Positions 9,983 to 20,879 of a stretch of DNA of 25,732 nt are shown here, piece after piece. Each line of letters begins with the position of its first letter. Within the stretch, counting starts at the first letter, position 1. Under the pieces are notes generated by a model. That model worked only from the letters and a program-made list of their open reading frames with translations, was not told where the DNA came from and did not search any database. This stretch comes from Plantago elongata (lineage: Eukaryota; Streptophyta; Magnoliopsida; Lamiales; Plantaginaceae), in contig JAYMSP010002182.1 of the NCBI GenBank assembly GCA_036897095.1, positions 1-25,732 of the forward strand, written 5' to 3'. The position numbers and the translations under genes were made by a program.

Positions 9983-12900
9983 GTTACATTCCTACAAAGA
10001 CTATTAAGGAAAGAGCTACATTATCTACTAAAAAGAGATAGTGTATGCGCTATTATGCAAACTTAAAGTACTTATATCTCTTCTTTAATTCTTTATATAA
10101 CACAGTAAGTAGTAAGTAAAGGGGTGCCTTCTTAACCTATATAAAGTATGAGAAATACATCTAATTATGCGAAGATCTTGCCAAAGCACAAATAACCTTG
10201 ATAAAATATAGCTTAGTGTAAAAACGCGTATAATTTTCAAATGAAAAGAAGCCTTTTAAATTAAATTTTAGTAAATATATTATAGAAAATAAGTATTCTT
10301 AACTCTTTAATAACAAAAATGTACTTGTTTTTTTCTAAGATAACATTAAATATAGGAAGCGCTTTCTTATATAAATAGGATTAGTACTCCTTTCTTCTAT
10401 ATATATATTATTAAAACTCGAAGGCAAAGGGAGTTTTTTATTTATAAACATATTTAAAATAAAAAGTAATTTTATTATCTATAAGTAATATAGGTAGTAA
10501 ATGCTCTAGTAATACATGATTGAGTAGTTTATATATATAGGTAGCTCCTTTTAAATAATCTCTAAAAAGCAATTCAAGTTATATAACCAGTATTTACTTT
10601 TTTTCTATTACCAAGGTTTACTAGAGAGCTTTCTTACTTTGATATTATTTATATCAAGTAAACTAGAAGGGTATACTAAAAATATAATAATTAACTGGAA
10701 AGTACTAAAGAAGAAAGCTAATATACATTGCTTAACTAGACAAGGGTGTCTTTCTTAATTATGCCCTTAATTAAAAAGGTACTATATAACTATTTCTATA
10801 AGTACAAGAAAAAAGCCTTTATATATAATAACTATATATTTATATAAAGAGAAAACAAACTATTCTACTCTATAATTTATAAGAGAATTAAAGAGCTAGT
10901 TACTTGTACAAAAATATCCTTGAAAGTACATGACGACTTAAGAATAATGAAATAATAGTATCCTTCATAAGCATACACAACAAATAGATTCATAGTATAG
11001 TTAAAGAGCGCCTTCTTTCGGTTCTATTTTATATAAGTAATCTGCAAAAATATAGTAAGGAACAACTCCTTAAGTTACAAGTATTTGTAAAGAGTAAAGA
11101 TATACCTTACTAATAAATTAAAAGCAGTATATTTCTATATTCAATATTAAGGGGTGCACTCTCTAATACGCATATGAATTATATAAACTTGCACAAAGGG
11201 AGAAAGTACTTATCTAACGTAAATCTATAAAGGGACTTTCCTAAGTTATTACCCCTTATTATAAATAACTCGATCTAGTGAGCTGCCTTCTTTTGTATCT
11301 TAAGTATGCATTAAATAAATATTATATAGAGTTACATAAAGACTGAGGAAAGGAATATAATACCCCTTCTTTATTAAAGCAGGTATAAAAGTACGCCTCT
11401 ATAGATACCGACTTAAAAATCCTTTTTACTTATTACTAAATATATTAGAGAATAGAAATAGAGTTCCTTAGCATTTATTTCTTTGCTATGTGCTATTAGC
11501 CCTTGTATAGAAGTATCCTTCTATAATTATACTTTTTTTAGAATAAAAAATCTAAGATTAAATAATAGGGCTATGTAACTTAAGCTTCTAGCAAGTACCT
11601 TTATTTATATAGCAAGGAATAGATCATACGCGCTTAATAATTACGTCTTATAGTACTTATGAAATCTTTAGGTATACTAGGCAAGACACTCTCTTTTGCA
11701 AACTATTTCTAATAACTTTCGCCTAGAAGAATAGTTACTTATAAGTTTTCCTTATTTCCTATTACTATACCTAGTTAAGACTTTATAAGCTACTCTAATG
11801 CTTTACTTGTTAAAGAAAGAAACTATATCTTTATAAACTCTATTTAGACTACTTACCTTAAACTATTACTATAGTACTTAATATTGATGGGGGACTAGAG
11901 AATTTATTACACAATATAGACGTTGAATTATAGAATTAAGAGAGCTCTAACACCAAGTAGCCCTTTAGTTTTAAGGAAGAAAATATCCTTTTAATATTTA
12001 TAGGGCTCTTATTAAAATGCAATTATTAAATATATTTGTAATAAGAGAAAGAATAACTAAGGACCGAATAGGTACTACAAACAGAAAATACCTTAGGTAT
12101 TCTAGTTTTAGTGTTTACGTAGTTACTAGAAAAAGGTTGAAATAGGAAATTCTAGATTTATAATTTCTTAATCAAGTCTTTAAGGCGTATAACGGTTTAG
12201 GATATCTAGTATATGAGGAGCTTAATATCTTAGGGATAGTAGAACTAGTCCCTCTCCTTTAGTCCTATATAATTGTGTAGGAGTATAATCCTCTACTATT
12301 ATAAGTATGTGTTAAACCTTTAAACAAGCTATACCCCTTGCTTATTTGATAAATACTCCAGGACAAGTATATTATTTAATTGAAGGGAACATTCACTATA
12401 TCTTTTTCTAAGTTCTCTTAAGTAAAGTTAGTATAATATTCCTATAAAAGCGAATATACAAATACTTTCCAAGATATAACTATAATGGGATACACGGCTG
12501 CTCTATTTCGATAATTTATAATAGATTAGACCTTCTTTTATAGAAGTTATTTCCTAATAGACTTTGCCCTATATAGATTAACTAGGTATATTATAAGGGA
12601 GTGGCTATGATTTATGATTATATAAGTACTATAAAACTACATATTTATAAGAGAGTCCTTACTCTTTTTATTTACTAAAAACTCCAACAAGTATTATTTA
12701 TATAAAAAGAAATGTTTCTCTGCTTGCTTAAGAAAATGTACGAGATGTGTACTTTTAATACCATCGAAAATAGCTTAATAATTTATATTTTAGTACGCCT
12801 TTTTATCGTATACAAATTAATAAAAAACTCTAATACTATAGAAGAGGGGTGCTCTTATACTATAAAATTTTTAATAAATATATTAGGCTAAAGGGTATAA

Positions 12901-14187
12901 ATTCCCCTCTTCGACTATAATAAGATAACTCCAAAAGATAAGCCCTTCTATATTTTTTCTATACATAAGATTATAAACTAGTAATTAAAGTGCTAGGCAA
13001 GAGAGTACTCTACCTTAAGACTAAAATTAATCGCTAAGTACTGAGGGTTACTTTCTAACTATCACTCTGCTATAAGAGAAGACATAAATAAGAAGGCAAG
13101 TATCTTCTCTCTTAAAGCTGAGGTAACTACTAAAGTAGAATAAATATGTATTAGCTCTGTTAGGTAATCACTTAAATCTCATAAACTAGAATTAGATTGA
13201 CTCCTAGCTCTAATAATACTACTTTTTGCTATAGAGGAATACCTTATCCTATAATAATAAAGGCTTGATAAGTGCTAACTAACGCAATAGAGAGATAACT
13301 ATGCACCTTCTTTATATTGAATCCTTCTTCATTTCTTACATATTTTAAATACTAAGATATATACCCTTAATTTATTATACAAAGAGTTAGCATACTTTTA
13401 TTATTAAGAGATGTACTATAAATACACTTGTTTATTAAGTAAAATAGTATCCTATACCCAAGCTATTTTTAGTCACTCATTATATAATATAAAGTTATTA
13501 GAGAGTACCTTTCTTCTGTGTTATTAATAGAGATTTATTTTAAAGGTAGATAATAAATACCCAAGTTACAAAGAGAGAATTCACCATATGTATAATACTA
13601 GATACTCAAGAGTTAAAGAATAATATCCTAATTATATGATAAAGACCACTAGACTTATGTGAATAAAAGAGGGGTGTTATACATACGCGCTCTTACTTAA
13701 TTATTTACTAAAGGGAGTGCTTTATAAATTACATGAAGACCTTTCATATAATATTCTCTAGATAAGGGGCATAAATATCTAGCACAAATATAAAGTAAGA
13801 GAGTATATGCCCTAAAAATCTATCACTACTCTCTTGTTGTAATAGAGCATAATGAAAGAGCACTCTCTTAGCTACACTATATATACTAGGCAAGACTAGG
13901 GAAAATATTTATATTATATACTACGTCTTAATTATAAGATATTAAAGTACTATACCCTTGCTCAGTATAATTAGAACTTTAAAAAAGAACGCACTTGTTA
14001 AGAGAGTAAGTTATAACTATACTTTTATGTAAGAGAGAAAAGTAGTATATTATAAAGGATTAGTGCTTTAGTTACTAATATATGATAGAAAGAATTCTAT
14101 TTAAGGCTTAACAAAGGGCTTACTCTTTCTGCATATTGAGGTCAAAACAACTAGCTTAGAATAGATGCAAGACTCACTAGATCTTAA
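9983..14187 (+). pseudogene. RIP-inactivated ankyrin-repeat gene, possibly F-box/ankyrin
   Basis: Ankyrin repeats are about 33-residue helix-turn-helix units used for protein binding. Read on the + strand, this 4.2-kb block keeps many of their hallmarks despite stops and frame changes. At 12,328-12,387 it reads AIPLAYLINTPGQVYYLIEG, then NIH, matching the TPLxxAxxxGxxxxxxLLExGAN pattern with Thr turned to Ile (ACA to ATA, the RIP change). Others are LKKKANIHCLTRQG (10,705-10,746), GGLENLLHNIDVEL (from 11,889), LLEKG (12,123-12,137), YNGIHGCSISIIYNRLDLLL (12,481-12,540), IPLIYYTKS then HTFIIKR (13,361-13,411), and NKGLT (14,110-14,124). At 11,152 a unit reads GCTL, stop, YAYELYKLAQREKVLI. The matches fall in different frames (10,705, 11,152, 12,328 and 12,481 share one), so small indels have accumulated as well. 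Nearly all CpA and TpG is gone. The limits are approximate and no function can remain. Confidence 0.7.
10004..10113 (+). other. Possible F-box remnant before the ankyrin units
   Basis: Immediately ahead of the first ankyrin-like unit, codons at 10,004-10,063 read LRKELHYLLKRDSVCAIMQT. This resembles the F-box pattern LPxELLxLIxxxLxxDxDVxALxxT, with Pro lost. After a one-base frame change, 10,057-10,113 reads ANLKYLYLFFNSLYNTVSS, resembling the usual continuation (R/N)xLYxLFNxxLYxxxV of fungal F-box/ankyrin proteins. RGAFLTYIKYEKYI then follows, like a first ankyrin unit. F-box proteins hand substrates to SCF ubiquitin ligases. The match is by eye, crosses a frame change and is short, so it is an inference. 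The original start codon would lie just upstream, near 9,980, but no in-frame ATG is obvious. Confidence 0.35.
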
Positions 14188-14869
14188 GATAGGTATTATA
14201 TAATGTAATAATTCAAGGTATACATAATAAGTAATAAAACTTGTTACATTTTATGAAATAATTAAGACAACAATGTATTTCTTAAAAAAACTTATGACTT
14301 TAAGCTAGTTACCTTAACATATCCACAAAGAAGATATCTACTTTACAATTTCCTAAGAACTACTAAATTTTATTTATATACTTACTATACCTTACTTTCT
14401 TCTAAGCACACTAGTCTATGCATGTTTTTTTGTTTATTTCATAAATTAGGAATTATCAAGTATTCTAAGGTTTCCTAAGAATAGGACATTACTTAATAAA
14501 AATATGCAATCAAAGTTATAATATTTTTATAATGATAGATACTATACTGCGGAATCTAGTACTTCCCTTTTGCTAGAGTATAGATATCCTTTCGTGATTA
14601 TAATTATGTGTACTTGGCAATTCTCACAATATACTCAACTCTCCCTTATTAATATACTAAAGCACGTACACTTTTTATTTATACTTTCATTTCAAATTAC
14701 TTCTACGCTCTAATGACTTATTTTAATTCTATATAAATATGCTAAGCCCACGCTACATATGATTTTTATTACTCTTACTAAATGTCATGTGCTTTTGAGT
14801 ACTAATGAAACAACATAGCCGACGAAACAACCCTCTGTGTATATTTCTTGTTTGTAAAAAGGTATAAAG

Positions 14870-15370
14870 ATGCCAGAAGACTGGGTGCTGTTCTTACTTA
14901 ATCTAATAACAAAAACATTATTAAAGTCCCCCGCTGTTTCCTATTTTATTTTAGAACTTTTATAACTAAGCTCTAGCACAAAAGATTATCTTCACTTATG
15001 AGTTTTGAGTATAGTTAGTATATTGGGATTAATGCTCTAACGACTTAAAAGTAAAAATTATAATAAGTACCTAGAACTACATATGATTATTTTTTTTTTG
15101 AATCTTAGCCAAACCTATCTATTCTATTATGCCTCTTCTCTTGTTTCTTAGATTTACTCATGTTTTCTATGTATAACTAAGATGTATAGTATATTAAGAT
15201 TGCACTTAATTTGTTACTTTTATGAAATGCATATCTATCATGGCTAAATCGAAAATGGGTTACATAAATAGGATACGACCAAAGCTTGGCGTACGACGTA
15301 CAGTCATAGATTGGACTTATATAGAATACTTTATGAAGTAAACTCCAGTAATATAGCACAATCAGATTAA
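14870..15370 (+). pseudogene. Weak coding-like frame, unknown
   Basis: Starting at an ATG (14,870), one frame runs 31 codons beginning MPEDWVLFLLNLITKTLLKS before TAA at 14,963. It then continues to about 15,370 with six internal stops, about half the number expected for random DNA of this composition. The last open part includes acidic and basic residues (AWRTTYSHRLDLYRILYEV). The first part is hydrophobic and could be a membrane anchor. No family is recognised, and the stop deficit is only marginal given how many frames were scanned. One of the stops is TGA, which RIP at CpA does not create. Confidence 0.15.
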
Positions 15371-17129
15371 GAGGACTACTCTATTATTTATATTTCCTTA
15401 TACACCTAACCTGAAATTATTTGCTGCGCATTCCTTTTTTATATGTATACAATAAAGTTTTGTTGCTTTTTAAACTAGCACCTAAACAAGCAAGTTAGCC
15501 TTCTGTTACTCTCCTTTCTTTTTCTAACATATGGTATTTTAAGTATGCACTATTAGTGATCACCCTTATTAAAGAAGAAGTCATGGGTTTTATAATCGAT
15601 TACTTGGGGCGGGTACTATAAACTATGTCACATACATAGAATACAAAATATAAGTTGTACGTACAAATTAAAGTGAGAGCATGTACTTTTAGGATAGATT
15701 CTATTAAATTCTAATTATAGTTATAATAGCTTTTCTAAGTCAAGTGTTGTTACCTAATAAATAAGTTTGGGAAGTAAAGTACATGCATGCAATTAATGAC
15801 CCTAGCTGTCCCTTCTATCTTAAGTATTATCTCAAACTTTTCCTAGGCAATCACTTATAATTGTGAAGGGACTGAGAGAAAGACTTTATAAGATTCAGGT
15901 ATATTTTTATTTGGCGATCCATCTATGACTAATATAAGTACGAAAATGACTACAAAGTTTACCAAATACACGCCTAAGTATATCCATATAAATTACACTA
16001 GTTTCGTTCTTTACTTATATTGGCTTGGAACTTACCTTTATTTTATAATAACATAATACCTTTTTATTATTCGTCAATGTACCTTACAATGAGATATGTG
16101 GATTTATAAGTAATTTTGTCACTACCTAAAAAGCTATCAAGTATAATTTATAGCAAGTTACTAGGTTACGTAGATAAAGAATAGAGTAATAAGTTCTTAT
16201 ATAAATTATCCCAGTCAGTACTTGGCTAGAAAAAAATACTCAGTATAAGTAAGCACCATACGATATATATATATACTTTTCTAAGAATATCATTTACGAC
16301 ACATACATGGCTCTAGGACTATAGGATTAAATTAACTCTTATTTTTTAGTACTGTCTATCTAAGATCAATGCACTACAAGTATAGCATAGAATGAATGTG
16401 GAGTTGTCAAGGTTATAAGATATGTATATAAATATTTGCTTCTGTTGGTTTTTGTTAATTACAAATATTATAAATAGAAACTATGCGTTGACGATACTAG
16501 GTTATGAGTCTACTCTCCTTTAAGTGTCGTCTTGTCTTTATATATCTAGAATACCTTGCACATTGTAGTACCCTGCCCTCCGAACCTTCAATAACTTTCC
16601 TTCTCTTTGAAATATAGAATTAAGAGCAAGTATCCTAAATATGTTGGATAGTAAGTACTCATAAAATATTTATAGAAACACCTGAGGTACATCATAAGCT
16701 CTTGTAACAGATATTAAGTAAGCAAGGTTATAAAGGTATAATAGATTAACTTTTTGGTAGAACTTCTATCTTCTTGGGGAAAAACTCTTTCTACAGTTAG
16801 ACAAGTATAAGATACTTTGTAAATAAAGCACTACAAATTATATTTTGGGTGCGTACAAAGAATTAGAAACTTATATACTACTGAAGTTAAGGGAAATTAC
16901 TTATTCTAGAAAAGTGCTACTAAAATAAAATACAAGGCAACTGAAACTAATTCTATGTATTATAATCTTTTTCCTAGTAGGGCTTCATTCTACATAAAGT
17001 GACTCTCTATATCTTTCTTATACAAAAATTAGGTACTTTTAGCATAGCATTACTTAGTTCTCTTTGTTGTTATAAACCAATCAATTTCTTTATGCAACTT
17101 GCTTTGTTAGTATAGTTTATTAAAGTCCA

Positions 17130-17363
17130 CTAGATTTTGACAGGTAAAAAAGTGCTTTCTTCTTCTTGCTTGGTTAACTTTATATTATGCTTTATTTTCT
17201 TTGCTCTTTTTTGCCCCTCTAAATTATTAGAATTCTTTTCTTTTAGAATTCTTGCTTGAATTCGATATAAGAATAATTATGTTCCTTTACCTTGAGCTTT
17301 CAACTCTTTTTCGAGGTATACCCTCCCTTCTAACTTAGTTGCATCTAGTACAGGAACTTCCAA
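17130..17363 (-). pseudogene. Decayed coding-like fragment, Lys/Glu-rich
   Basis: On the minus strand 77 codons from 17,363 down to a TAG at 17,130-17,132 are broken by a single TAA (17,277-17,279), a codon RIP readily makes from CAA. The first part reads LEVPVLDATKLEGRVYLEKE and the second contains many Lys, Arg, Glu and Gln, ending EEESTFLPVKI. The composition resembles a basic/acidic coiled region such as the tail of a transposase or nuclear protein, but I cannot name a family. On the + strand the stretch is pyrimidine-rich and also holds two 11-bp TTAGAATTCTT copies 16 bp apart (17,227 and 17,243). Purine bias alone could produce the charged residues. Confidence 0.25.
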
Positions 17364-19415
17364 CTATATAAAAAATTAATATTTCATAATATAAACACAA
17401 AACAGTATTACGTTTTGGTGCAGGAACAAGGCTTCCTATAATATGTAAAAAAATCACTTAACTATAAAAAACTACAAAACAATACACAATGCTCCTCTAA
17501 GCTCTAAGTGTACTCTATGTAATTTAAGTATTAGTAAAGTATGCCTTATCTATTTCGCAAGTGGAGTCTTAATACTACGAGAGATAGTTATAATTTTATG
17601 CCTTTTAATTACTATATTTCCTATTATATAATTTACTATGATATATAAGAATAAAAATACTAAATATAAGTTGCGAAGTTCTTACTAATTCTAGAAGATT
17701 GCAGAATCTACAAAGGATCTTTATTCATTACTATTTATATAAATGGGCGATTCCCTAGCTGTGAGTGAGTCTCCATTTGTCTTGGTTTCATAAGATTTTA
17801 GATAAGCACTTAGTATAGGATTATTACGGGTAGACGCCTAACATGTTCTAATATTATATTCTTTTTTGCTTACATAATAATTGTGTAAAAGACACAAAGT
17901 ACTCTGTGTGAGATTAGATATAAGAGATAGGAATAAGAAAGGTTCACTTGTAGTTATCTTATATACTATAGTCTAGTTATAAGGAAATCTCTATTATACG
18001 TTTACTAGTGTGATTACGTAAATATAATAAAAAATATAAGACATTCGCTCTATAAGAATTCCATTACTCCTCATAAACTAGAACACTCCCACTTTTCAGT
18101 AACAAGTTCTGAGTCTTATAACGAACTAAGATAAGCTTTAAACTTTTATTTTAAGTACTTTTGTAAGCAACTCCAAGTTGGTAATAGCTATAACTTTAGA
18201 TAAGTAAGAAAGTAAACAACTACGGGGTAAGTACATTCAGAAAGGACTCTGTACTCATATTTTGTAAGGGTGTAGCAACATAGACATATTAGAACAAGCA
18301 AAACTTTTGTCATAGGCCATCAGTAGAATAAGGTGCACAAGATTTAGTAAACCTAAAAAACCATTATAACTTGGTTTACTCGCGGAAAGGGGATGTCCTA
18401 AAAAGTACTCGTATGTCTTACTTTAAATTTTTTTTATAATTTTTACACGAGTTAAAGTAATAAACTAGTTAGCCTTGGAATACTTTCGTACGGTGTTTAG
18501 GTGTTACTGTTGTGTTGTTATAAATATAATTGGAAATGTGTGACTAGAAAGATAGGAGGATACGGTGTGTTTTCCTTTACCCGCTTTCTATACTCTACTA
18601 AACAAGTAATAAATAAGATATTTCTATCAAATCCAAATATAACACAGGTTGTATAGCTTATAGTATAATTAGGGAACATAGGAAGGAGTTAGTTCTCTCA
18701 GCTCAGAGTAAACAAAAAAAGGTATTCACTAAAAATTAATTATTTGTACAAGTATATGACTATCATAATCATAAATATGTTAAATGGTAAGAGATACCTA
18801 ATACTAATAGCCCAGTTATCCACTTAGATACCTCCTAGTAGATTTTCTAACAAAGATCTACTCACAAGGGCGTATGCTGTTATTCTACCCAGGAATATTG
18901 TCAAAGCTAGCAATAAAGTATGTAGTGTAAAGAAAGTCTAAGGCTAAGCTACAAGGAATAGTAGTGCTAACATAAAAAGTCTTAAGTAACACCTAATATA
19001 GAGTAATTTTTTTAAAGAGGAAGTCTTTAGATAAATCCTATCATTTTAGCTACTTGCTGTCTAATAATCTTTATATAAAAACTTATAGATTTATAACTTA
19101 TATAAATAAAACGTACCTAATTAGTGCTATAAAGATATAACTATAAATGCTATACTAGATGAAGTAAGTTTGGATAAGCCACAGTACAAGAAATAGAAAT
19201 CATAGTAAGTTCTACGTACCCTGATTTATAGTAATTGTAACGTAACAAACCATATAATTTATGTAAGAAACACATACATAGGAGCAAGGTTTGCGAATAT
19301 ATTTTATTAGTACCCTAACGGTATTTCTTAAAACGAAAGGGCATAGTCCTTAGTTTACTCTAATATGTTATACGCTAAGTCGTTTACGAATTCTTACTGT
19401 ATTCTGTAAGGTAAG

Positions 19416-19619
19416 ATGCTTGGCATTTCTAACTAGAGAAAAGAGCTTTATTTAACTGGATCACTTGGGGTACAGGGCTTAGATAACAAGTATTCAGTAA
19501 ATGCACAACAACTTTGCAGGAAAAAGAAGTCATTGATGGACATACTCTGCAGTCTATTTATTAGGGGGATATACTTAAAAGCGAGTTACTTCACTACTAT
19601 ATGCGCTAACAATTTCTAA
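19416..19619 (+). pseudogene. Coding-like fragment with ATG and one TAG, unknown
   Basis: An ATG at 19,416 is followed by five codons, a TAG at 19,434-19,436 (possibly a mutated CAG or TGG), and then 60 open codons to TAA 19,617-19,619. The longer part reads RKELYLTGSLGVQGLDNKYS at its start, with balanced charged, small and polar residues unlike the aromatic-rich noise elsewhere. The region is not strongly RIP-mutated. A second open stretch of 54 codons in another frame (19,630-19,791) follows immediately, as expected from a frameshift or an intron, but I cannot define splice sites. No family is recognised. Runs of this length are expected once or twice by chance in this kilobase. Confidence 0.22.
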
Positions 19620-19963
19620 TAGGATCTAGTTAAGTAAGCAGCTAAGATACTTGTATAAACAAAACGTGATTATTTATGAAGAAATCTTTGTTTTAATTAT
19701 CTATCAGGTATCAGACTCCTTGTTTCTTGCATTTTATTTCACTTCAACATTATCTAATTTCTATGAAATCTGCGGCTCAGTAACAACATTCTAATTAGAA
19801 TCTAGTGACTAAATAGAGAAGAAAAGTACATTTGTCTGGTGATTCCAGGGTCTACTCAGAACTAACTAAGAACTCTTAAGGAACTTATTTATTTATAATT
19901 ATTTCTTATGTTGCCTACTATTTCATATATAAATAGAGTCAACTCTAGTAGAACTAGCTTTAA

Positions 19964-20311
19964 AGCACTAAATCTAAATACAGTAAAGCAAGTTGTAACA
20001 TTCTTTCTATATCTGATGTTTCATACAGTACTTTCTCTGAGTTTTCAGAAATAGAGTATGTTGTACAAGAGATTTCTTGGGCAAAAACATAGAAAGTATT
20101 CAAGGACAACTACATGTTGAATCCTTTTTAGAGTGAAATTAAGGAGTGCCTCCAATCAAAAGAACTCTTCTCTTTTTTAGAATGGTTTAATCAAGGTACG
20201 CTAGACAAACCTAATGATCTAAATTCCATATGCTTCCTTTCTATAACACTACATCAAGAACGCTTACTTGTCTTTTTAATCAACGATTCCATATTTCATA
20301 AAGGGGATAAA
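19964..20311 (+). pseudogene. Coding-like fragment with two TAG stops, unknown
   Basis: One frame from 19,964 to 20,311 spans 116 codons with only two stops, TAG at 20,090 and 20,129; about nine would be expected at random. The parts include YSTFSEFSEIEYVVQEISWA and, after 20,132, KECLQSKELFSFLEWFNQGT. They are rich in Ser, Glu and Asp. RIP indices over 20,101-20,340 are not RIP-like (TpA/ApT 20/22; CpA+TpG over ApC+GpT 26/22), so this is among the best preserved sequence in the window. A sequence resembling a fungal intron end (ACTAAAT then ATACAG, 19,968-19,983) lies at its start. No family is recognised. Confidence 0.25.
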
Positions 20312-20319
20312 TAGGGATT

Positions 20320-20454
20320 ATGAAAAGCACTTGTTCACTAAGAAATGTAATCTCAGGCATAGTTCTACTTGCTTCTTTAGGTGCTTTCCAGCATAGGTGC
20401 TTCTCTTTTCCAATTATGTACTATGTATCCCCAACTATTTACTTACAACTATGA
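20320..20454 (+). CDS. Hypothetical 44-residue peptide with signal-like start
   Basis: The ATG at 20,320 opens a 44-codon frame ending at TGA 20,452-20,454. Its first residues are MKSTCSLRNVISGIVLLASL, followed by GAF: a short basic n-region, a hydrophobic core and small residues near a possible cleavage site after about residue 22. The context before the ATG has A at -3. Two cysteines are present, one before and one after the likely cleavage point. It sits in a stretch without RIP signature inside AT-rich, gene-poor DNA, the kind of setting where effector genes occur in some plant-associated ascomycetes. The frame is short, hydrophobic stretches are common in AT-rich DNA, and no homology is recognised, so it may be chance or a first exon. 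Confidence 0.15.
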   Translation: MKSTCSLRNVISGIVLLASLGAFQHRCFSFPIMYYVSPTIYLQL

Positions 20455-20879
20455 CTCAACAACGCTCATGTTTATCTATTAACACTATCCTTTGCTAGGA
20501 TTAATAGAATTCTATATTTAATTGACTACAGGCTTATACAGGCTTAGGAAGAGTACTTAAAATTTCTATTGGTTTCCTGAGAGATTTCCTGCAGATAATT
20601 AGTAGTCTACCTCATTATGGAACAACTTCTGAAAAACAAAGCCTAAACAAAAGTTAGAGTAAAGTCATACCCCAAATATTGTGGTAGGACTTTAGCACAT
20701 GTTGTCTTAAAAGAATAGCTCACTATACGCATAAGTTATACTATAGTCCGTAGTTGATAGACTTCTACTAGAAAAAGACCTATATATACTATAGCTAGGT
20801 GCTCGTAGAAGATAATTGATACTATTACTCTGTATCCTGCTGTACTGGCTATTTTTCTTCTTTTCTAAATTCTCAGTAG

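Larger units (their letters stand above)
14188..19415. other. AT-rich spacer with two weak coding-like patches
   Basis: About 5.2 kb with milder RIP character than the blocks on either side; 14,221-14,460 gives roughly 20/26 for (CpA+TpG)/(ApC+GpT). Stops occur in all frames. Apart from the patches at 14,870-15,370 and 17,130-17,363 I see nothing gene-like. A 60-codon frame on the minus strand (15,177-15,359) overlaps the first patch and starts without ATG, so I treat it as chance. Confidence 0.5.

Noticed and set aside
9983..14187. RIP-mutated LTR or LINE retrotransposon
   Set aside because: This was the first hypothesis for a strong RIP block. I found no reverse transcriptase YxDD, integrase or transposase pattern in a consistent frame, and no terminal repeats, whereas ankyrin units recur.
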